Below, in pieces: positions 50,174 to 60,393 of a DNA stretch of 64,000 bases. The stretch's first letter is position 1. Each line of letters starts with the position of its first letter. The position numbers and the translations under genes are program-made. The notes under the pieces were generated by a model. It ran no database searches and was not told the origin of the DNA. It was given only the letters and a program-made list of their open reading frames with translations. The DNA is from Pseudomonadota bacterium (GTDB taxonomy: Bacteria > Pseudomonadota > Gammaproteobacteria > Burkholderiales > REEB80): NCBI GenBank assembly GCA_018971485.1, contig JAGXAQ010000002.1, forward strand, positions 252,853-316,852, given 5' to 3'.

Positions 50174-51529
50174 CTATTGGCTGTCATTCTCAGTCCATGC
50201 TCCAAGCTCCTGAACTACCCGCTCCATCTTCATGAAGCGCGATCCTTTTACCAGTACCACCATATCCTTATCAAGTTGCCCCTTAAGGTAACCAACAAGC
50301 TCTTCTTGATGATAAAAATGCTGCCCTTTCCCTCCAAATTTCTTTTGTGCCTCAATGCTGAACTGCCCCAAGGTATAAAGAGCGTCAATTCCAGCCTCAC
50401 GCGCCACATTTCCGATGTCAGAATGCAAAGCCAACACATGCTCACCCAATTCTCCCATGTCCCCCAGAACCAGCACTCTTTGTCCTGGATACCGGGCTAG
50501 AACCTGTATGCCTGCCTTAACCGAATCTGGATTGGCGTTATAGGTGTCATCTAGAATCTTTACGCCTTTTTTACCCACCTTCATCTGTAATCGCCCGCTC
50601 ACTCCAGAAAAGCTTTCCAGTCCCACCCGAATGGCTTCAATTCCAATATGCGCCGCTGTTGCAACTGCTGTAGCTGCCAATGCATTCTTTACGTTATGTT
50701 CACCCGCTACATTCAGCCGGACACCAAATTGACCCGCAGGCGAGAACAGGGTCAGATTCGAATGATCCGGCCCAAGTGTATAATTTGCACGAACCTCACC
50801 CTGGCTAATTCCATAAGTGAGGACTTGCCTGCTACCTGCCAAACTTTTCCACAAGGTAAAAAACTTGTCTTCCGAATTAATGACAGCTGTTCCAGAGACA
50901 TCCAGCCCTTCATAAATCTCCCCCTTGGCACGGGCCACCGCTTCAACTGTTCCAAGACCCTGTAAATGTGCATTCTGGGCATTATTAATCAAGGCAATAT
51001 TCGGTCTGGCCCTATCTGAAAGATATCGGATTTCACCAGGATGGTTCATGCCCATTTCCAGAACGGCAATACGATGTGCAGCTCGGAGCCGCAACAGAGT
51101 CAGCGGCAGTCCAATGTCATTGTTAAGGTTACCCCGGGTTGCTAAAACTGCATTCTGGCCAAACTCGGCAACTGCAATGGACGCAATCATTTCCTTTACT
51201 GTGGTCTTTCCATTACTCCCCGTCACCCCCACAATTGGTACATTAAATTTCCCTCGCCAGAGTTTCGCGAGCTTGCCCAAAGCCAAACGGGTATCTTCTA
51301 CCATTAAACAGGGTCTATCCAATTTCACCCGGCGACTAATCATCGCGGCTGCAGCCCCTTTCTCAAAGGCCATCGGGACAAAATCATGCCCATCAAAATG
51401 CTCTCCATTCAAAGCTACAAAAAGCTCTCCTGCCTTGATGCTTCGACTATCTATCGATACACCATAGATCCGTGCATTTAAAAACGCTGTGGCTCCCAAC
51501 TCTGAAGCCAGCGCTTCAATTTCGAACAT
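50174..51529 (-). CDS. murF: UDP-MurNAc-tripeptide--D-alanyl-D-alanine ligase MurF
   Basis: This 451-residue ligase adds the D-Ala-D-Ala dipeptide. It has the N-terminal uridine domain (IYGVSIDSRSIKAGELFVAL), P-loop GVTGSNGKTTVKEMIASI, LEMGMNHPGEI and the C-terminal LDDTYNANPDSVKAGI block. The ATG at 51529, one base after the murE stop, is chosen because GGAAG lies five bases upstream; the frame opens 12 codons earlier. Confidence 0.97.
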   Translation of the reverse strand: MFEIEALASELGATAFLNARIYGVSIDSRSIKAGELFVALNGEHFDGHDFVPMAFEKGAAAAMISRRVKLDRPCLMVEDTRLALGKLAKLWRGKFNVPIVGVTGSNGKTTVKEMIASIAVAEFGQNAVLATRGNLNNDIGLPLTLLRLRAAHRIAVLEMGMNHPGEIRYLSDRARPNIALINNAQNAHLQGLGTVEAVARAKGEIYEGLDVSGTAVINSEDKFFTLWKSLAGSRQVLTYGISQGEVRANYTLGPDHSNLTLFSPAGQFGVRLNVAGEHNVKNALAATAVATAAHIGIEAIRVGLESFSGVSGRLQMKVGKKGVKILDDTYNANPDSVKAGIQVLARYPGQRVLVLGDMGELGEHVLALHSDIGNVAREAGIDALYTLGQFSIEAQKKFGGKGQHFYHQEELVGYLKGQLDKDMVVLVKGSRFMKMERVVQELGAWTENDSQ

Positions 51530-51530
51530 G

Positions 51531-52997
51531 CTATCTTCCATCATCTTGACCATGGGTCCATTCAATCAAAGCTTCATGAGCTTTTTCCAGATCATTAAAG
51601 GGGAATCGTTCGCCATTCTTCTCTATTACAATTTCATGCCCTTTTCCAGCAACCAGCACTACATCCAATGCATTGGCATTCTTCAGGGCCAAATGAATAG
51701 CTTGGCTTCTGTCTATTTCAACCCAACATTTGCCTTTCATGCCACGCTGAATATCTTTAATAATGTCCAAAGCTGATTCAAACCGTGAGTTATCTTCGGT
51801 CAAGATCACCAAATCGGCCCACCTTTCCGCAACCTGGCCCATCAAAGGCCGCTTACCTGCATCACGATCCCCTCCGCAACCAAATACACATATCAGACGT
51901 CCACCCTGAACAAGAGTTTCCCGAAGCGTAGCCAGCACTTTCTCAAGAGCATCTGGCGTATGGGCGTAATCCACAATCACTTTAGGCATACCCTCGCCAC
52001 CGATCTTCTGAAACCTCCCTGATACTGGTTGTAGCAGCATCAGTTGTCTGACCACCAATTCAAACGGAACATCACACGCTAACAACACTCCCGCCACACC
52101 TAAAAGATTGCTCGCATTAAAGCGCCCTATCAGCTCTGTTTTTATTTCAGCCTTACCCCAGGGGCTATCCATTTTCAAACTTGTACCCTGCAAGCCCATT
52201 TCAAGAATCTCACCATGCAAATCTTCCCTACCAGCAAATCCATAAGTCACAATCCGGGAATTTTTGGCAGCCTCCATCATCTGTCCGGCATAAATATCAT
52301 CGGAATTGATCACTGCAGTTTTTAAGCCTGGCCAACTGAATAACCTGGATTTAGCATCCCTGTACGCATCCATGCTGCCATGAAAATCCAAATGATCCCG
52401 GGTCAGATTAGTAAACAGGGCCACATCAAACTCTACCCCGTTAACCCTCCCCTGAACCAAACCATGTGAAGACACTTCCATGGCTACGCTCCAGGCATCA
52501 TGAACGAGATATTCCTTAAGTAAGCCATGTAAAAGCAGGGTGTCAGGGGTCGTATTTTGAGTCGGTAACAACTGATCGGGGAATCCATTCCCCAGCGTGC
52601 CAATCAGCGCGCACCGTTTTCCGGTTGCCGTAAGGGCCTGCGCTATCCAATGGCAGCAACTGGTTTTACCATTTGTTCCTGTTATCCCTATACAGTAGAG
52701 CTCATGCGATGGATTTTTATAAAAAATGGATGCGATTTGCCCGAGATGTTGTTTGAGATTCATAACACCCACATTCTGTACCTGCCAAGTCTTGGGCCAC
52801 TCATAACCCAGCTGCTCCCAGATAATGCTTGCCGCTCCTTTTGCAATGGCCTGGCCTATAAATGTCCTTCCGTCCTGGACCTCACCAGGGTAGGCTAAAA
52901 ACGTATCCCCAGGTAATACTCTTCTGCTGTCCACTTCCAGTCTCTGGGCTGATTCCAGAAACGTAACAAGCTTTTCCATTTCAGTGGATGCTGGCAT
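51531..52997 (-). CDS. murE: UDP-MurNAc-tripeptide synthetase MurE
   Basis: This 488-residue ligase adds the third amino acid of the stem peptide, normally meso-diaminopimelate in proteobacteria. It has the N-terminal VDSRRVLPGDTFLAYPG, P-loop GITGTNGKTS, the TTPDTLLLH segment, and IVDYAHTPDALEKVL. The diaminopimelate motif is DNSR (residues 402-405) where DNPR is usual; the arginine that binds the substrate is kept. The start at 52997 has GGAGA four bases upstream and overlaps ftsI by 17 bases. Confidence 0.96.
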   Translation of the reverse strand: MPASTEMEKLVTFLESAQRLEVDSRRVLPGDTFLAYPGEVQDGRTFIGQAIAKGAASIIWEQLGYEWPKTWQVQNVGVMNLKQHLGQIASIFYKNPSHELYCIGITGTNGKTSCCHWIAQALTATGKRCALIGTLGNGFPDQLLPTQNTTPDTLLLHGLLKEYLVHDAWSVAMEVSSHGLVQGRVNGVEFDVALFTNLTRDHLDFHGSMDAYRDAKSRLFSWPGLKTAVINSDDIYAGQMMEAAKNSRIVTYGFAGREDLHGEILEMGLQGTSLKMDSPWGKAEIKTELIGRFNASNLLGVAGVLLACDVPFELVVRQLMLLQPVSGRFQKIGGEGMPKVIVDYAHTPDALEKVLATLRETLVQGGRLICVFGCGGDRDAGKRPLMGQVAERWADLVILTEDNSRFESALDIIKDIQRGMKGKCWVEIDRSQAIHLALKNANALDVVLVAGKGHEIVIEKNGERFPFNDLEKAHEALIEWTHGQDDGR

Positions 52998-54741
52998 GAT
53001 ATCTCCGGCTTAAGCCCTGATGTTCAGTCGATGGCCCATCATCTCCATCTGGTTTTGCTATCAGCTGGGCCGGATCGTCAGGTGGGATATCCAACATTCG
53101 CAAGGCATCAGTCATAATCCCCTGGAATACTGGTCCAGCAACCTCCGCACCATAATATCGACCCTTGCTGGCGTTGGGATCATGAATGGTTACAGCAATA
53201 ATCAGCCTTGGATTGGATGCAGGAGCAAAACCTACAAATGAGGCATAGTAATGGTTATTGGAATAACTGCCATTTATGGCTTGGTGGGCTGTACCCGTCT
53301 TACCGGCAATTCGGTATCCTGGGATAACTACATTCGATGCCGTTCCGCCAGGCTGAGTAACCATTTCCAGCATATGCACAATTTCTGAAGCAATTTTAGG
53401 AGAAATAATACGCTGCCCAATTGGAGCATCGGTTCGCTTTATAATGCTTACCGGCAACAGCACCCCCCCATTTGTAAAAACGGTATAAGCCCGCGCCAGC
53501 TGTAAGAGCGACACAGCAATTCCATTCCCGTAAGCCATGGTAGCCTGATTAATAGGGCGCCAATCCTTCCAGGGGCGCAAGTCACCTGCAACTTCTCCTG
53601 GCAGGCCACTATCTGGTACCTGGCCAAACCCAACCGAATGATAAAGCTGCCACATGACCTGAGGTTTGAGCATCAGGGCAATTTTAGATGCCCCGACATT
53701 ACTCGAAAACTTCACCACCTGATTAACTGTGATCAACCCTTGAGGATCAGCGTCATGAATTGGCCACCCCTCAACCGTCCAATAACCAGGAGCAGTTTGA
53801 ATCAGGGTATGAGGAGTAACCTTGCCTGCCATAAGTGCCGCGGAAATCAGAAAAGGCTTCATTACAGAACCTGGTTCAAACGAATCAGTAACCGCCCGAT
53901 CCCGTGTATTGGCCGCAACCATATGCTTTCGGTTATTAGGATTAAATGTCGGGATGTTTGCCAAAGCCAGAATTTCTCCGGTTTTTGCATTGAGAACAAC
54001 AACTGAACCTGAAGTGGCCCCACTTTGCTCAACTCCCTTCGCCAACTCCCGGAAAGCCAAATACTGCAAGCGACGATCAATACTTAAAGTTAGATTATGG
54101 CCCTGTATCGGTTCCTTTATTGTTGCCGCATCCTGAATCACATGACCCCGATTATCTTTTATAACCAACTGGGAACCCGGAACTCCTGCGAGCCATTTCT
54201 GGTAAGCAAGCTCCACCCCTTCCTGTCCTACATCATTAATATTTGTAAAACCAACAACATGGGCAACCATCTCTCCCGACGGATAGAACCGCTTGTATTC
54301 CTGCTGAAGAAAAACGCCAGGTATACTTAGCGTTTTCACAGCCTTCGCCTGTTCCGGTGGCATCTGCCTTTTAAGATAAACAAACCCTTTTTTGGCATCC
54401 AGTTTCTCCCTCAGTTCTTGCCCCGATAAACCCAGCACCTTTTTCAATGCATTAAATTGAGCCGGGTTAATACGAACATCCTTAGGCGTTGCTGCAACAT
54501 CTTCTACGGGTGTACTTATCGCCAAAGGTTCCCCATATCGATCCGTAATCATCCCACGATGAGCCGGCATCTGAATCACCCGCTCAATACGGCTATCTCC
54601 CTGGGCCTGTAAAAACTTGGTATTAATCACCTGCAAAAAAAACGAGCGGCCAATCAAAACAAAAAACCCTGCCAACAGCAACAGCAGCAACATCCGTGAA
54701 CGCCAAGCCGGAAAACGAATAACCTGGGTTTTCATGTTCAT
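52981..54741 (-). CDS. ftsI: Septal transpeptidase FtsI (PBP3)
   Basis: This 586-residue class B penicillin-binding protein crosslinks septal peptidoglycan with FtsW. It has a short cytoplasmic tail, one membrane helix (about 16-36), the pedestal domain, and the transpeptidase domain with SVMK at 292-295, an SSN motif in the KFSSNVGASK segment and KTG near residue 482. The start overlaps the ftsL stop (ATGA). It belongs to the FtsI rather than the PBP2 type by length and context. Confidence 0.98.
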   Translation of the reverse strand: MNMKTQVIRFPAWRSRMLLLLLLAGFFVLIGRSFFLQVINTKFLQAQGDSRIERVIQMPAHRGMITDRYGEPLAISTPVEDVAATPKDVRINPAQFNALKKVLGLSGQELREKLDAKKGFVYLKRQMPPEQAKAVKTLSIPGVFLQQEYKRFYPSGEMVAHVVGFTNINDVGQEGVELAYQKWLAGVPGSQLVIKDNRGHVIQDAATIKEPIQGHNLTLSIDRRLQYLAFRELAKGVEQSGATSGSVVVLNAKTGEILALANIPTFNPNNRKHMVAANTRDRAVTDSFEPGSVMKPFLISAALMAGKVTPHTLIQTAPGYWTVEGWPIHDADPQGLITVNQVVKFSSNVGASKIALMLKPQVMWQLYHSVGFGQVPDSGLPGEVAGDLRPWKDWRPINQATMAYGNGIAVSLLQLARAYTVFTNGGVLLPVSIIKRTDAPIGQRIISPKIASEIVHMLEMVTQPGGTASNVVIPGYRIAGKTGTAHQAINGSYSNNHYYASFVGFAPASNPRLIIAVTIHDPNASKGRYYGAEVAGPVFQGIMTDALRMLDIPPDDPAQLIAKPDGDDGPSTEHQGLSRRYHASIH

Positions 54742-55028
54742 TTCGGATTCTGCTCTCCATCCTTACCTGCCAAAACAATCTGTATATCCTTTGATTGAGG
54801 TAATTTCATATGAAGTTTTTCGGTGGCAATCGCCTGGATTCTTGAGTGCACAGCCCAAGTACTTTGTTCAAGCTCCAGCTGCCCCCATTTCACCTCTATT
54901 TTTCTAGTCAAAGCCTGCTGTTGTTCTAACGAAATGAAGGCCAACCTCTCTTTATTTTGGGCTGACACCACACAAATCGCACTGACTATCACGGCAAGCA
55001 GAAGAAACAGGTTCAGCCGGTTTGACAT
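54738..55028 (-). CDS. ftsL: Cell division protein FtsL
   Basis: This 96-residue bitopic protein has an N-terminal membrane helix (about 5-23) and a periplasmic coiled-coil region that pairs with FtsB and activates FtsWI. Sequence conservation in this family is low; the position between rsmH and ftsI and the topology carry the identification. It overlaps rsmH by 16 bases and ftsI by four. Confidence 0.93.
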   Translation of the reverse strand: MSNRLNLFLLLAVIVSAICVVSAQNKERLAFISLEQQQALTRKIEVKWGQLELEQSTWAVHSRIQAIATEKLHMKLPQSKDIQIVLAGKDGEQNPK

Positions 55029-55960
55029 AAATCACCTGCCCGCTCAGCCACACGCATGACCGCGCTTCTCGCTCTTGGATTAGCCTTGATTTCTATTTCA
55101 TCCGGCAGCCGGGCACGTCCCACTGGTCGCATGACCGGGGGAGCAATCTGTGCAGCTCGAACAGGCAGCCGTTCCGGATAAGGATCCGTTTTATACTGGC
55201 TTGCAATAAAACGTTTGACACACCTGTCTTCAAGTGAATGAAAACTAATAACAACCAGCCTGCCCCGCGGAGCAAGTATTCGCGGTGTTGCCTCAAGAAT
55301 CTGCTTTAATTCATCTAACTCCTGATTGATATGCATCCTGATTGCCTGGAAAGTGCGCGTAGCTGGATGTTTATGAACTTCATGCGCCGGCATTGCAGCT
55401 TTTACTATCTGTGCAAGCTCAACCGTACGGGTAATCGGGCGGCTTTTACGCGCAAATACAATGGCTCTTGCAATACGCTTATGAAAGCGCTCCTCTCCCA
55501 ATTCACGAATAACACCCGACAGCTCTGCCTCCGTGGCTGAATTAATCCACTCTGAAGCACTTTGTCCTTGAACTGTATCCATACGCATGTCCAGCAACCC
55601 ATCTTTCTGAAAACTAAATCCTCGTTCGGCTTCATCCAACTGCGGGGAAGACACACCGAGATCAAGCAATAACCCATTTATCTGAGACACACCCAGTTGA
55701 GCTAATACCTTCTCAATCCCGGAAAAAGCTGCTCGAACAAAATAAAAACGCTGATCAATGATCTGTTTTGCCGCTTCTGTTGCGTCAGGGTCCCGATCCA
55801 ACGCGATAAGTCGACCCGCCCCGCCCAAAAACTGGAGTATGTACCGACTATGCCCACCCCGCCCAAATGTTGCATCCACATATACTCCCTGTGGCTCGAT
55901 ATTCAGGGACTGAACTGCCTGTTCCAGCATGACACTAAGATGCTGCTTTGTTTCAATCAC
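55013..55960 (-). CDS. rsmH: 16S rRNA (cytosine-1402-N4)-methyltransferase RsmH
   Basis: This 315-residue SAM enzyme methylates C1402 in the 30S P site. It has the start HLSVMLEQAVQSL, the SAM loop VDATFGRGGHSRYIL, DLGVSSPQLDEAERGFSF and the LVVISFHSLEDRCVKRFI block. It overlaps mraZ by four bases and ftsL by 16. It shares position 1402 with RsmI, encoded 2 kb away, which adds the 2'-O-methyl group. Confidence 0.98.
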   Translation of the reverse strand: MIETKQHLSVMLEQAVQSLNIEPQGVYVDATFGRGGHSRYILQFLGGAGRLIALDRDPDATEAAKQIIDQRFYFVRAAFSGIEKVLAQLGVSQINGLLLDLGVSSPQLDEAERGFSFQKDGLLDMRMDTVQGQSASEWINSATEAELSGVIRELGEERFHKRIARAIVFARKSRPITRTVELAQIVKAAMPAHEVHKHPATRTFQAIRMHINQELDELKQILEATPRILAPRGRLVVISFHSLEDRCVKRFIASQYKTDPYPERLPVRAAQIAPPVMRPVGRARLPDEIEIKANPRARSAVMRVAERAGDLCQTG

Positions 55961-56406
55961 AACGAAAAGCTTCCCAACTCAGTTGGCCAGCCTCCTCCTG
56001 AAGGTGCTGCCAAAGCAGCATCACGCTGGGCTATCCAGCTTTCTTCATCCCACAACTCAAATTTTCTTCCCTGGCCTACCATCACCAAACGTTTTGAAAG
56101 ACCAGAAAATTCTCTCAGGGGCCCTGATATCAAAATCCGACCATTCGAATCCATTTCGACATCTTCGGCATAACCTACAATCAATCGCTGCAGGTTACGT
56201 ACCTGGGGATTCAAGCTAGGCATAGCCATGATTTGTTCTTGAATAGGTTGCCAGTCTGGTAATGGATACAACAATAAGCATTTGGCGGGATCTGCGGTCA
56301 AAACCAGCCTGCCATCGGATCGCTCCATCAAAGCATCACGATGCTTAGCTGGAACAGCCAGACGACCTTTCGTATCCAGATTAAGTGCTGTAACCCCTCG
56401 AAACAT
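55957..56406 (-). CDS. mraZ: Transcriptional regulator MraZ
   Basis: This 149-residue AbrB-fold DNA-binding protein controls the dcw operon. It has two MraZ domains with the conserved RGVTALNLDTKGRLAVPAKHRDAL and the later GRILISGPLREF repeat. GGGGGAAGG sits directly before the ATG at 56406; the open frame extends seven codons further. In E. coli MraZ represses its own promoter through repeated TGGG boxes; similar boxes are present here at 56440-56486. Confidence 0.97.
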   Translation of the reverse strand: MFRGVTALNLDTKGRLAVPAKHRDALMERSDGRLVLTADPAKCLLLYPLPDWQPIQEQIMAMPSLNPQVRNLQRLIVGYAEDVEMDSNGRILISGPLREFSGLSKRLVMVGQGRKFELWDEESWIAQRDAALAAPSGGGWPTELGSFSL

Positions 56407-56439
56407 CCCTTCCCCCAAAATACACAATGCAGCTTAATT

Positions 56440-56486
56440 ACCCACTTTTATATCTTTTTTCACCACATTCATCCACTCTTCCCCAC
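56440..56486 (-). promoter_or_regulatory. MraZ operator: four GTGG boxes on a 10-base period
   Basis: Read on the minus strand, GTGGGG (56481-56486), GTGGAT (56471-56476) and GTGGTG (56461-56466) are spaced exactly ten bases apart. A fourth box GTGGGT follows at 56440-56445, two turns later. This matches the repeated GTGGG-type boxes that MraZ binds upstream of mraZ in other bacteria. The first box overlaps the last two bases of the -10 element, which favours repression. Confidence 0.85.
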
Positions 56487-56513
56487 TATATAAAAATCAT
56501 TAGGCAGGGTCAA
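56485..56513 (-). promoter_or_regulatory. Sigma-70 promoter of the dcw cluster
   Basis: On the minus strand TTGACC (56508-56513), a 17-base spacer and TATAGT (56485-56490) form a good sigma-70 promoter about 80 bases before mraZ. Transcription would start inside the MraZ box array. Confidence 0.82.
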
Positions 56514-56744
56514 GAAAATTAAAGGCTTTTTTATGTTTTTTTTGTTTTCGGGACAAACACTTATCCATAAAAACAATCAGGGTTTTTATAGAAGTATTTA
56601 TAAATAATGGGATAGCAACGAAAGTGAATATCAAACTTCAAGTTGGAAAGAAATAACCGACCTTACCTTAACAGTCATCATCCCCAAGGCGATCACGCTT
56701 CGAACAAGAAATGAATTCAATCGGAAAAACAAGACATTCAACAG
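56514..56744. other. Intergenic stretch between the mraZ promoter and rnpB
   Basis: About 230 bases of AT-rich DNA with no supported gene. It lies between the dcw promoter and the RNase P terminator and includes A/T homopolymer runs around 56528-56545. I see no further box pair or RNA fold that I would name. Confidence 0.5.
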
Positions 56745-56772
56745 AAAAAACAGCCCTTGATGAAACAAGGGC
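56745..56772 (-). terminator. rnpB terminator
   Basis: On the minus strand a seven-pair GCCCTTG/CAAGGGC stem with a TTTCAT loop is followed by TG and six Ts. It directly follows, and shares two bases with, the 3' strand of the RNase P end helix. Confidence 0.92.
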
Positions 56773-57106
56773 AAGCAGACCGATAAGCCGGGTTCTGTCT
56801 AGGACAGTCATTTCTCTTGGCGCTCGGTTGCCCGAACGCTCTAGCAACCTACCCGAAGGCAGCGCGAGCCACGCTTTTGCCTCCTGCTTGGTCTTGCTCC
56901 GGATGGGGTTTACCCTGCCACTGGCGTTACCGTCAGTGCGGTGCGCTTTTACCGCACCTTTTCACCCTTACCGGGTTTCCCCGGCGGTATATTTTCTGTG
57001 GCACTTTCCAGACCTTACGACCTCCGGCCATTAACCGGCATCCTGCTCTATGGAGCCCGGACTTTCCTCTGTATTATACAATACAGCGACTGTCTAGCCT
57101 GCTTGC
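56771..57106 (-). ncRNA. rnpB: RNase P RNA (type A)
   Basis: The catalytic RNA of RNase P, which trims tRNA 5' ends, is recognised from the conserved cores GAGGAAAGTCCGGGCTCC near the 5' side and ACAGAACCCGGCTTATCGG near the 3' end. The ends pair as P1 (GCAAGCAG with CTGCTTGC). The length of about 336 bases fits bacterial type A. The ends are estimated to within a few bases. Its own TATAAT box and a strong terminator show it is an independent unit between mraZ and pyrC. Confidence 0.96.
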
Positions 57107-57112
57107 ACGCTG

Positions 57113-57118
57113 ATTATA
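57113..57118 (-). promoter_or_regulatory. -10 box of rnpB
   Basis: A consensus TATAAT on the minus strand lies seven bases before the predicted RNA 5' end. No good -35 box is found 16-18 bases upstream, so another factor or a weak -35 must suffice. The box lies about 60 bases after the pyrC stop codon. Confidence 0.7.
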
Positions 57119-57180
57119 ACACGAAATACGACCCAATCTGGTATCTGCTTAATCTTGAAAACCAAAAACAAGATCCCCTG

Positions 57181-58236
57181 TCAGACTGGTAAAAAACTCC
57201 AAGATAAAGTTTCATTTGCCCAAAACGGGATTACAACCTCATGGCCTGAGAGTATCTCGGAAGGAACTGCCTGCTTCTTCCTTACCAGGGTAATCTGGCC
57301 CGTATTACGGGGTAACCCATAAAAGTCCGCTCCAAAAAAACTTGAAAAAGCCTCAAGCTTATCAAGGGCATGAGCCAAGTCAAAGATCTCGGCATAAAGC
57401 TCAATAGCAGCATGAGCCGTATAAATTCCTGCACACCCGCATGACGCTTCCTTTGCCTGGCGTGAATGAGGAGCACTGTCTGTTCCTAAAAAAAACTTGG
57501 GGTTACCCGAAGTGGCAGCCTGAATCAAAGCTAACCGATGAGCCTCTCGCTTTAATACAGGCAAACAATAATGATGGGGTCGCAATCCACCAGAAAACAA
57601 AGCATTTCGATTCAGCATCAAATGATGGGGAGTAATCGTAGCGCCTACATGAGGTGAAGCTTCCATGACAAACTGAACCGCATCCAGCGTAGTAATATGT
57701 TCCAGAACGATTTTCAGTGCCGGAAAATCCTTAATAACAGGCGTAAGAACCCTTTCCAGAAATATTTTTTCCCGATCAAAAATGTCAGTTTCCGAATCTG
57801 TCACCTCTCCATGGACAAGCAAGGGCATGCCTATTTTCTGCATGGCTTCAAGAACTGTATAAACCCGTTTTATGGAAGTTACCCCGGCATCAGAATGCGT
57901 AGTCGCACCTGCCGGATAAAGCTTGACACCATAAACCTTCCGCGATTCAAAAGCCTGCTTAACCTCATCGATAGAAGTATGATCAGTCAAATACAGCGTC
58001 ATAAGCGGCTCGAAATCCATCCCGGCAGGCAAGGCTGCAAGAATGCGCTCCCGATAACTCAAGGCAGCAGCCAACGTTGTAACAGGAGGAGTCAGGTTTG
58101 GCATGATAATGGCCCGCTTGAACCGATAGGCTGTATCAGCTAGAACTGTAGCCATCATGCGACCATCCCGCAGATGCAGATGCCAATCGTCAGGGCGGGT
58201 AATAATCAATTTATCAGCTATCATGATTCGCGCCAT
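57181..58236 (-). CDS. pyrC: Dihydroorotase (type II)
   Basis: This 351-residue zinc hydrolase closes carbamoyl-aspartate to dihydroorotate in pyrimidine synthesis. It has the metal motif [10 protein letters not shown], the [10 protein letters not shown] segment with the carboxylated lysine, LLVHGEV, FEHITT-like VLEHITT, and the GTDSAPH aspartate. This is the E. coli PyrC type. The start at 58236 overlaps the rsmI stop by one base (TAATG); an ATG four codons later (58224) is possible. Confidence 0.96.
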   Translation of the reverse strand: MARIMIADKLIITRPDDWHLHLRDGRMMATVLADTAYRFKRAIIMPNLTPPVTTLAAALSYRERILAALPAGMDFEPLMTLYLTDHTSIDEVKQAFESRKVYGVKLYPAGATTHSDAGVTSIKRVYTVLEAMQKIGMPLLVHGEVTDSETDIFDREKIFLERVLTPVIKDFPALKIVLEHITTLDAVQFVMEASPHVGATITPHHLMLNRNALFSGGLRPHHYCLPVLKREAHRLALIQAATSGNPKFFLGTDSAPHSRQAKEASCGCAGIYTAHAAIELYAEIFDLAHALDKLEAFSSFFGADFYGLPRNTGQITLVRKKQAVPSEILSGHEVVIPFWANETLSWSFLPV

Positions 58237-59090
58237 TATACCGGATCATTTTTTTGATGGAACCGAAGCGCCAAGGCATACAAATCCTTTTTGCGGGCGC
58301 CTGTTAGCTTGAGCGCGATTGATACTGCTTCCCGTACTGAAAGCGTCTCCAGCAAAACCGACATGATCCGTTCCATTTTAATATCAATATCATGTCGCAC
58401 GGGTGCCCCTTCAACAATCAGCACAAATTCACCCTTTTTATGATTAACATCAGCATCAAGCCAATGCCTGGCCTCATCTAAGGTCAAAACGACGATATTT
58501 TCATGAAACTTAGTCAACTCTCTGGCGATCACTATCTTTCGATTTCCAAGCACTTCTCCCAGATCCGCTATACAATCCTGGATTCGATGAGGAGCCTCAT
58601 AGAAAATAAGGGGATAAACAAATTCTTTAAACTCTTCAAGAACACGCCGCCTGGCAGATGCAGTTACAGGCAAAAATCCATAAAAAAGAAATCGGGATGA
58701 CTCAAATCCTGATACACAGAAGGCTGTAATTAATGCACTTGGACCGGGGATTGGTACAACCTTAACTTCTGCTTCTTGAGCCATTCGGGTCAAACGTGAG
58801 CCAGGATCACTCACTGCAGGTGTGCCTGCATCAGAAATCAAGGCTATCGACTGCCCAGATAACAGCTTTCTTACAAGAACTTTTGACTGGGCCTGCTCAT
58901 TATGTTCATGCAAAGCCACCATGGCTGTGCTGATTCCATGATGTGCTAGCAACCTTGAACTGGTCCTGGTATCCTCAGCCGCAATCAGCTCTACGGAACG
59001 CAAAATCCTAAGCGCCCGTAAAGTGATATCTTCAAGGTTACCTATCGGAGTGGCTACAAGATAAAGACAACCCTGTTCACTACATACCAT
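58236..59090 (-). CDS. rsmI: 16S rRNA (cytidine-1402-2'-O)-methyltransferase RsmI
   Basis: This 284-residue SAM enzyme adds the 2'-O-methyl group at C1402. It has [22 protein letters not shown] at the start, [12 protein letters not shown], and the [15 protein letters not shown] glycine loop of the tetrapyrrole-methylase fold. AGGAG five bases before the ATG at 59090 fixes the start; the frame opens 17 codons earlier. It is divergent from the gmhA-like gene. The yraN gene often found beside rsmI is not present. Confidence 0.97.
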   Translation of the reverse strand: MVCSEQGCLYLVATPIGNLEDITLRALRILRSVELIAAEDTRTSSRLLAHHGISTAMVALHEHNEQAQSKVLVRKLLSGQSIALISDAGTPAVSDPGSRLTRMAQEAEVKVVPIPGPSALITAFCVSGFESSRFLFYGFLPVTASARRRVLEEFKEFVYPLIFYEAPHRIQDCIADLGEVLGNRKIVIARELTKFHENIVVLTLDEARHWLDADVNHKKGEFVLIVEGAPVRHDIDIKMERIMSVLLETLSVREAVSIALKLTGARKKDLYALALRFHQKNDPV

Positions 59091-59173
59091 CAATACTCCT
59101 TTATCGGTAAACTCCTGCCCCTGGTTCTCTAGTTGGAACATAGCCTGGTTTCAGGTTATCATCAGCAAAATGA

Positions 59174-59800
<627 letters not shown>

Positions 59801-59820
59801 ATGAAATGGATGGGGTCAAA

Positions 59821-60393
59821 GTGAAAAAATACCTGTTTCGAATAATGATTAGCCTGCTTCTCCTGCCCATTCTTCAAGGTTGCGTTCCTATTATTGCCGC
59901 AGGGGTAGGAACAGGGGCCATCCTGGCCCAGGATAGACGTTCAGCAGGAACGGTAATTGATGATAAGACTGATGAACTCGCCATTTCCCAGAATATCAGC
60001 AAGGAATTAAAGAAAAAAGCCTCAATTAGCGTCACAGTATACGACCACAAAGTTCTCCTGACAGGAGTTGCCATTAACACTAACGTTAAAATCAAGGCTG
60101 GAGAAATTGCCCAGTCTCGCCCGGGAATTAAGGCCGTCTACAATCAGGTGCGGCTAGCTGTAGCCTCAGGGCTCGTAAGAGATGCTTCCGATTCAGTCAT
60201 CACCTCAATGGTCAAGGCAAGGATGATTAATCAAAAAGGCCTGAACGCAGAACATGTCAAAGTTGTTACAGATGACCACATCGTCTACCTGATGGGTATT
60301 GTTACCCAGCAGGAAGCCAATCTGGCCGCCCAATGTGCCAGCACAACAGAAGGCGTTTCAAAGGTCATTACCTTATTTGAGTACATGAATTGA
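59821..60393 (+). CDS. BON-domain outer-membrane lipoprotein (DolP/YraP-like)
   Basis: This lipoprotein of about 190 residues has an N-terminal signal ending in the lipobox LQGC, and two BON domains (about residues 45-115 and 118-185) that bind anionic phospholipids. Homologues such as DolP maintain outer-membrane integrity. The start is taken as GTG at 59821 with GGGG six bases upstream; an in-frame ATG at 59806 is the alternative. The stop overlaps the rfaE2 start (TTGA). It follows the gmhA-like gene by about 20 bases. Confidence 0.9.
   Translation: MKKYLFRIMISLLLLPILQGCVPIIAAGVGTGAILAQDRRSAGTVIDDKTDELAISQNISKELKKKASISVTVYDHKVLLTGVAINTNVKIKAGEIAQSRPGIKAVYNQVRLAVASGLVRDASDSVITSMVKARMINQKGLNAEHVKVVTDDHIVYLMGIVTQQEANLAAQCASTTEGVSKVITLFEYMN

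Noticed and set aside
50925..51467. 180-codon open frame antisense to murF
   Set aside because: Composition follows the murF codons; no recognisable protein features.
56711..57192. Three overlapping open frames of 83-107 codons on the plus strand
   Set aside because: They lie antisense across the RNase P RNA and its flanks. The conserved RNA explains the sequence; such frames are a known source of false hypothetical proteins.
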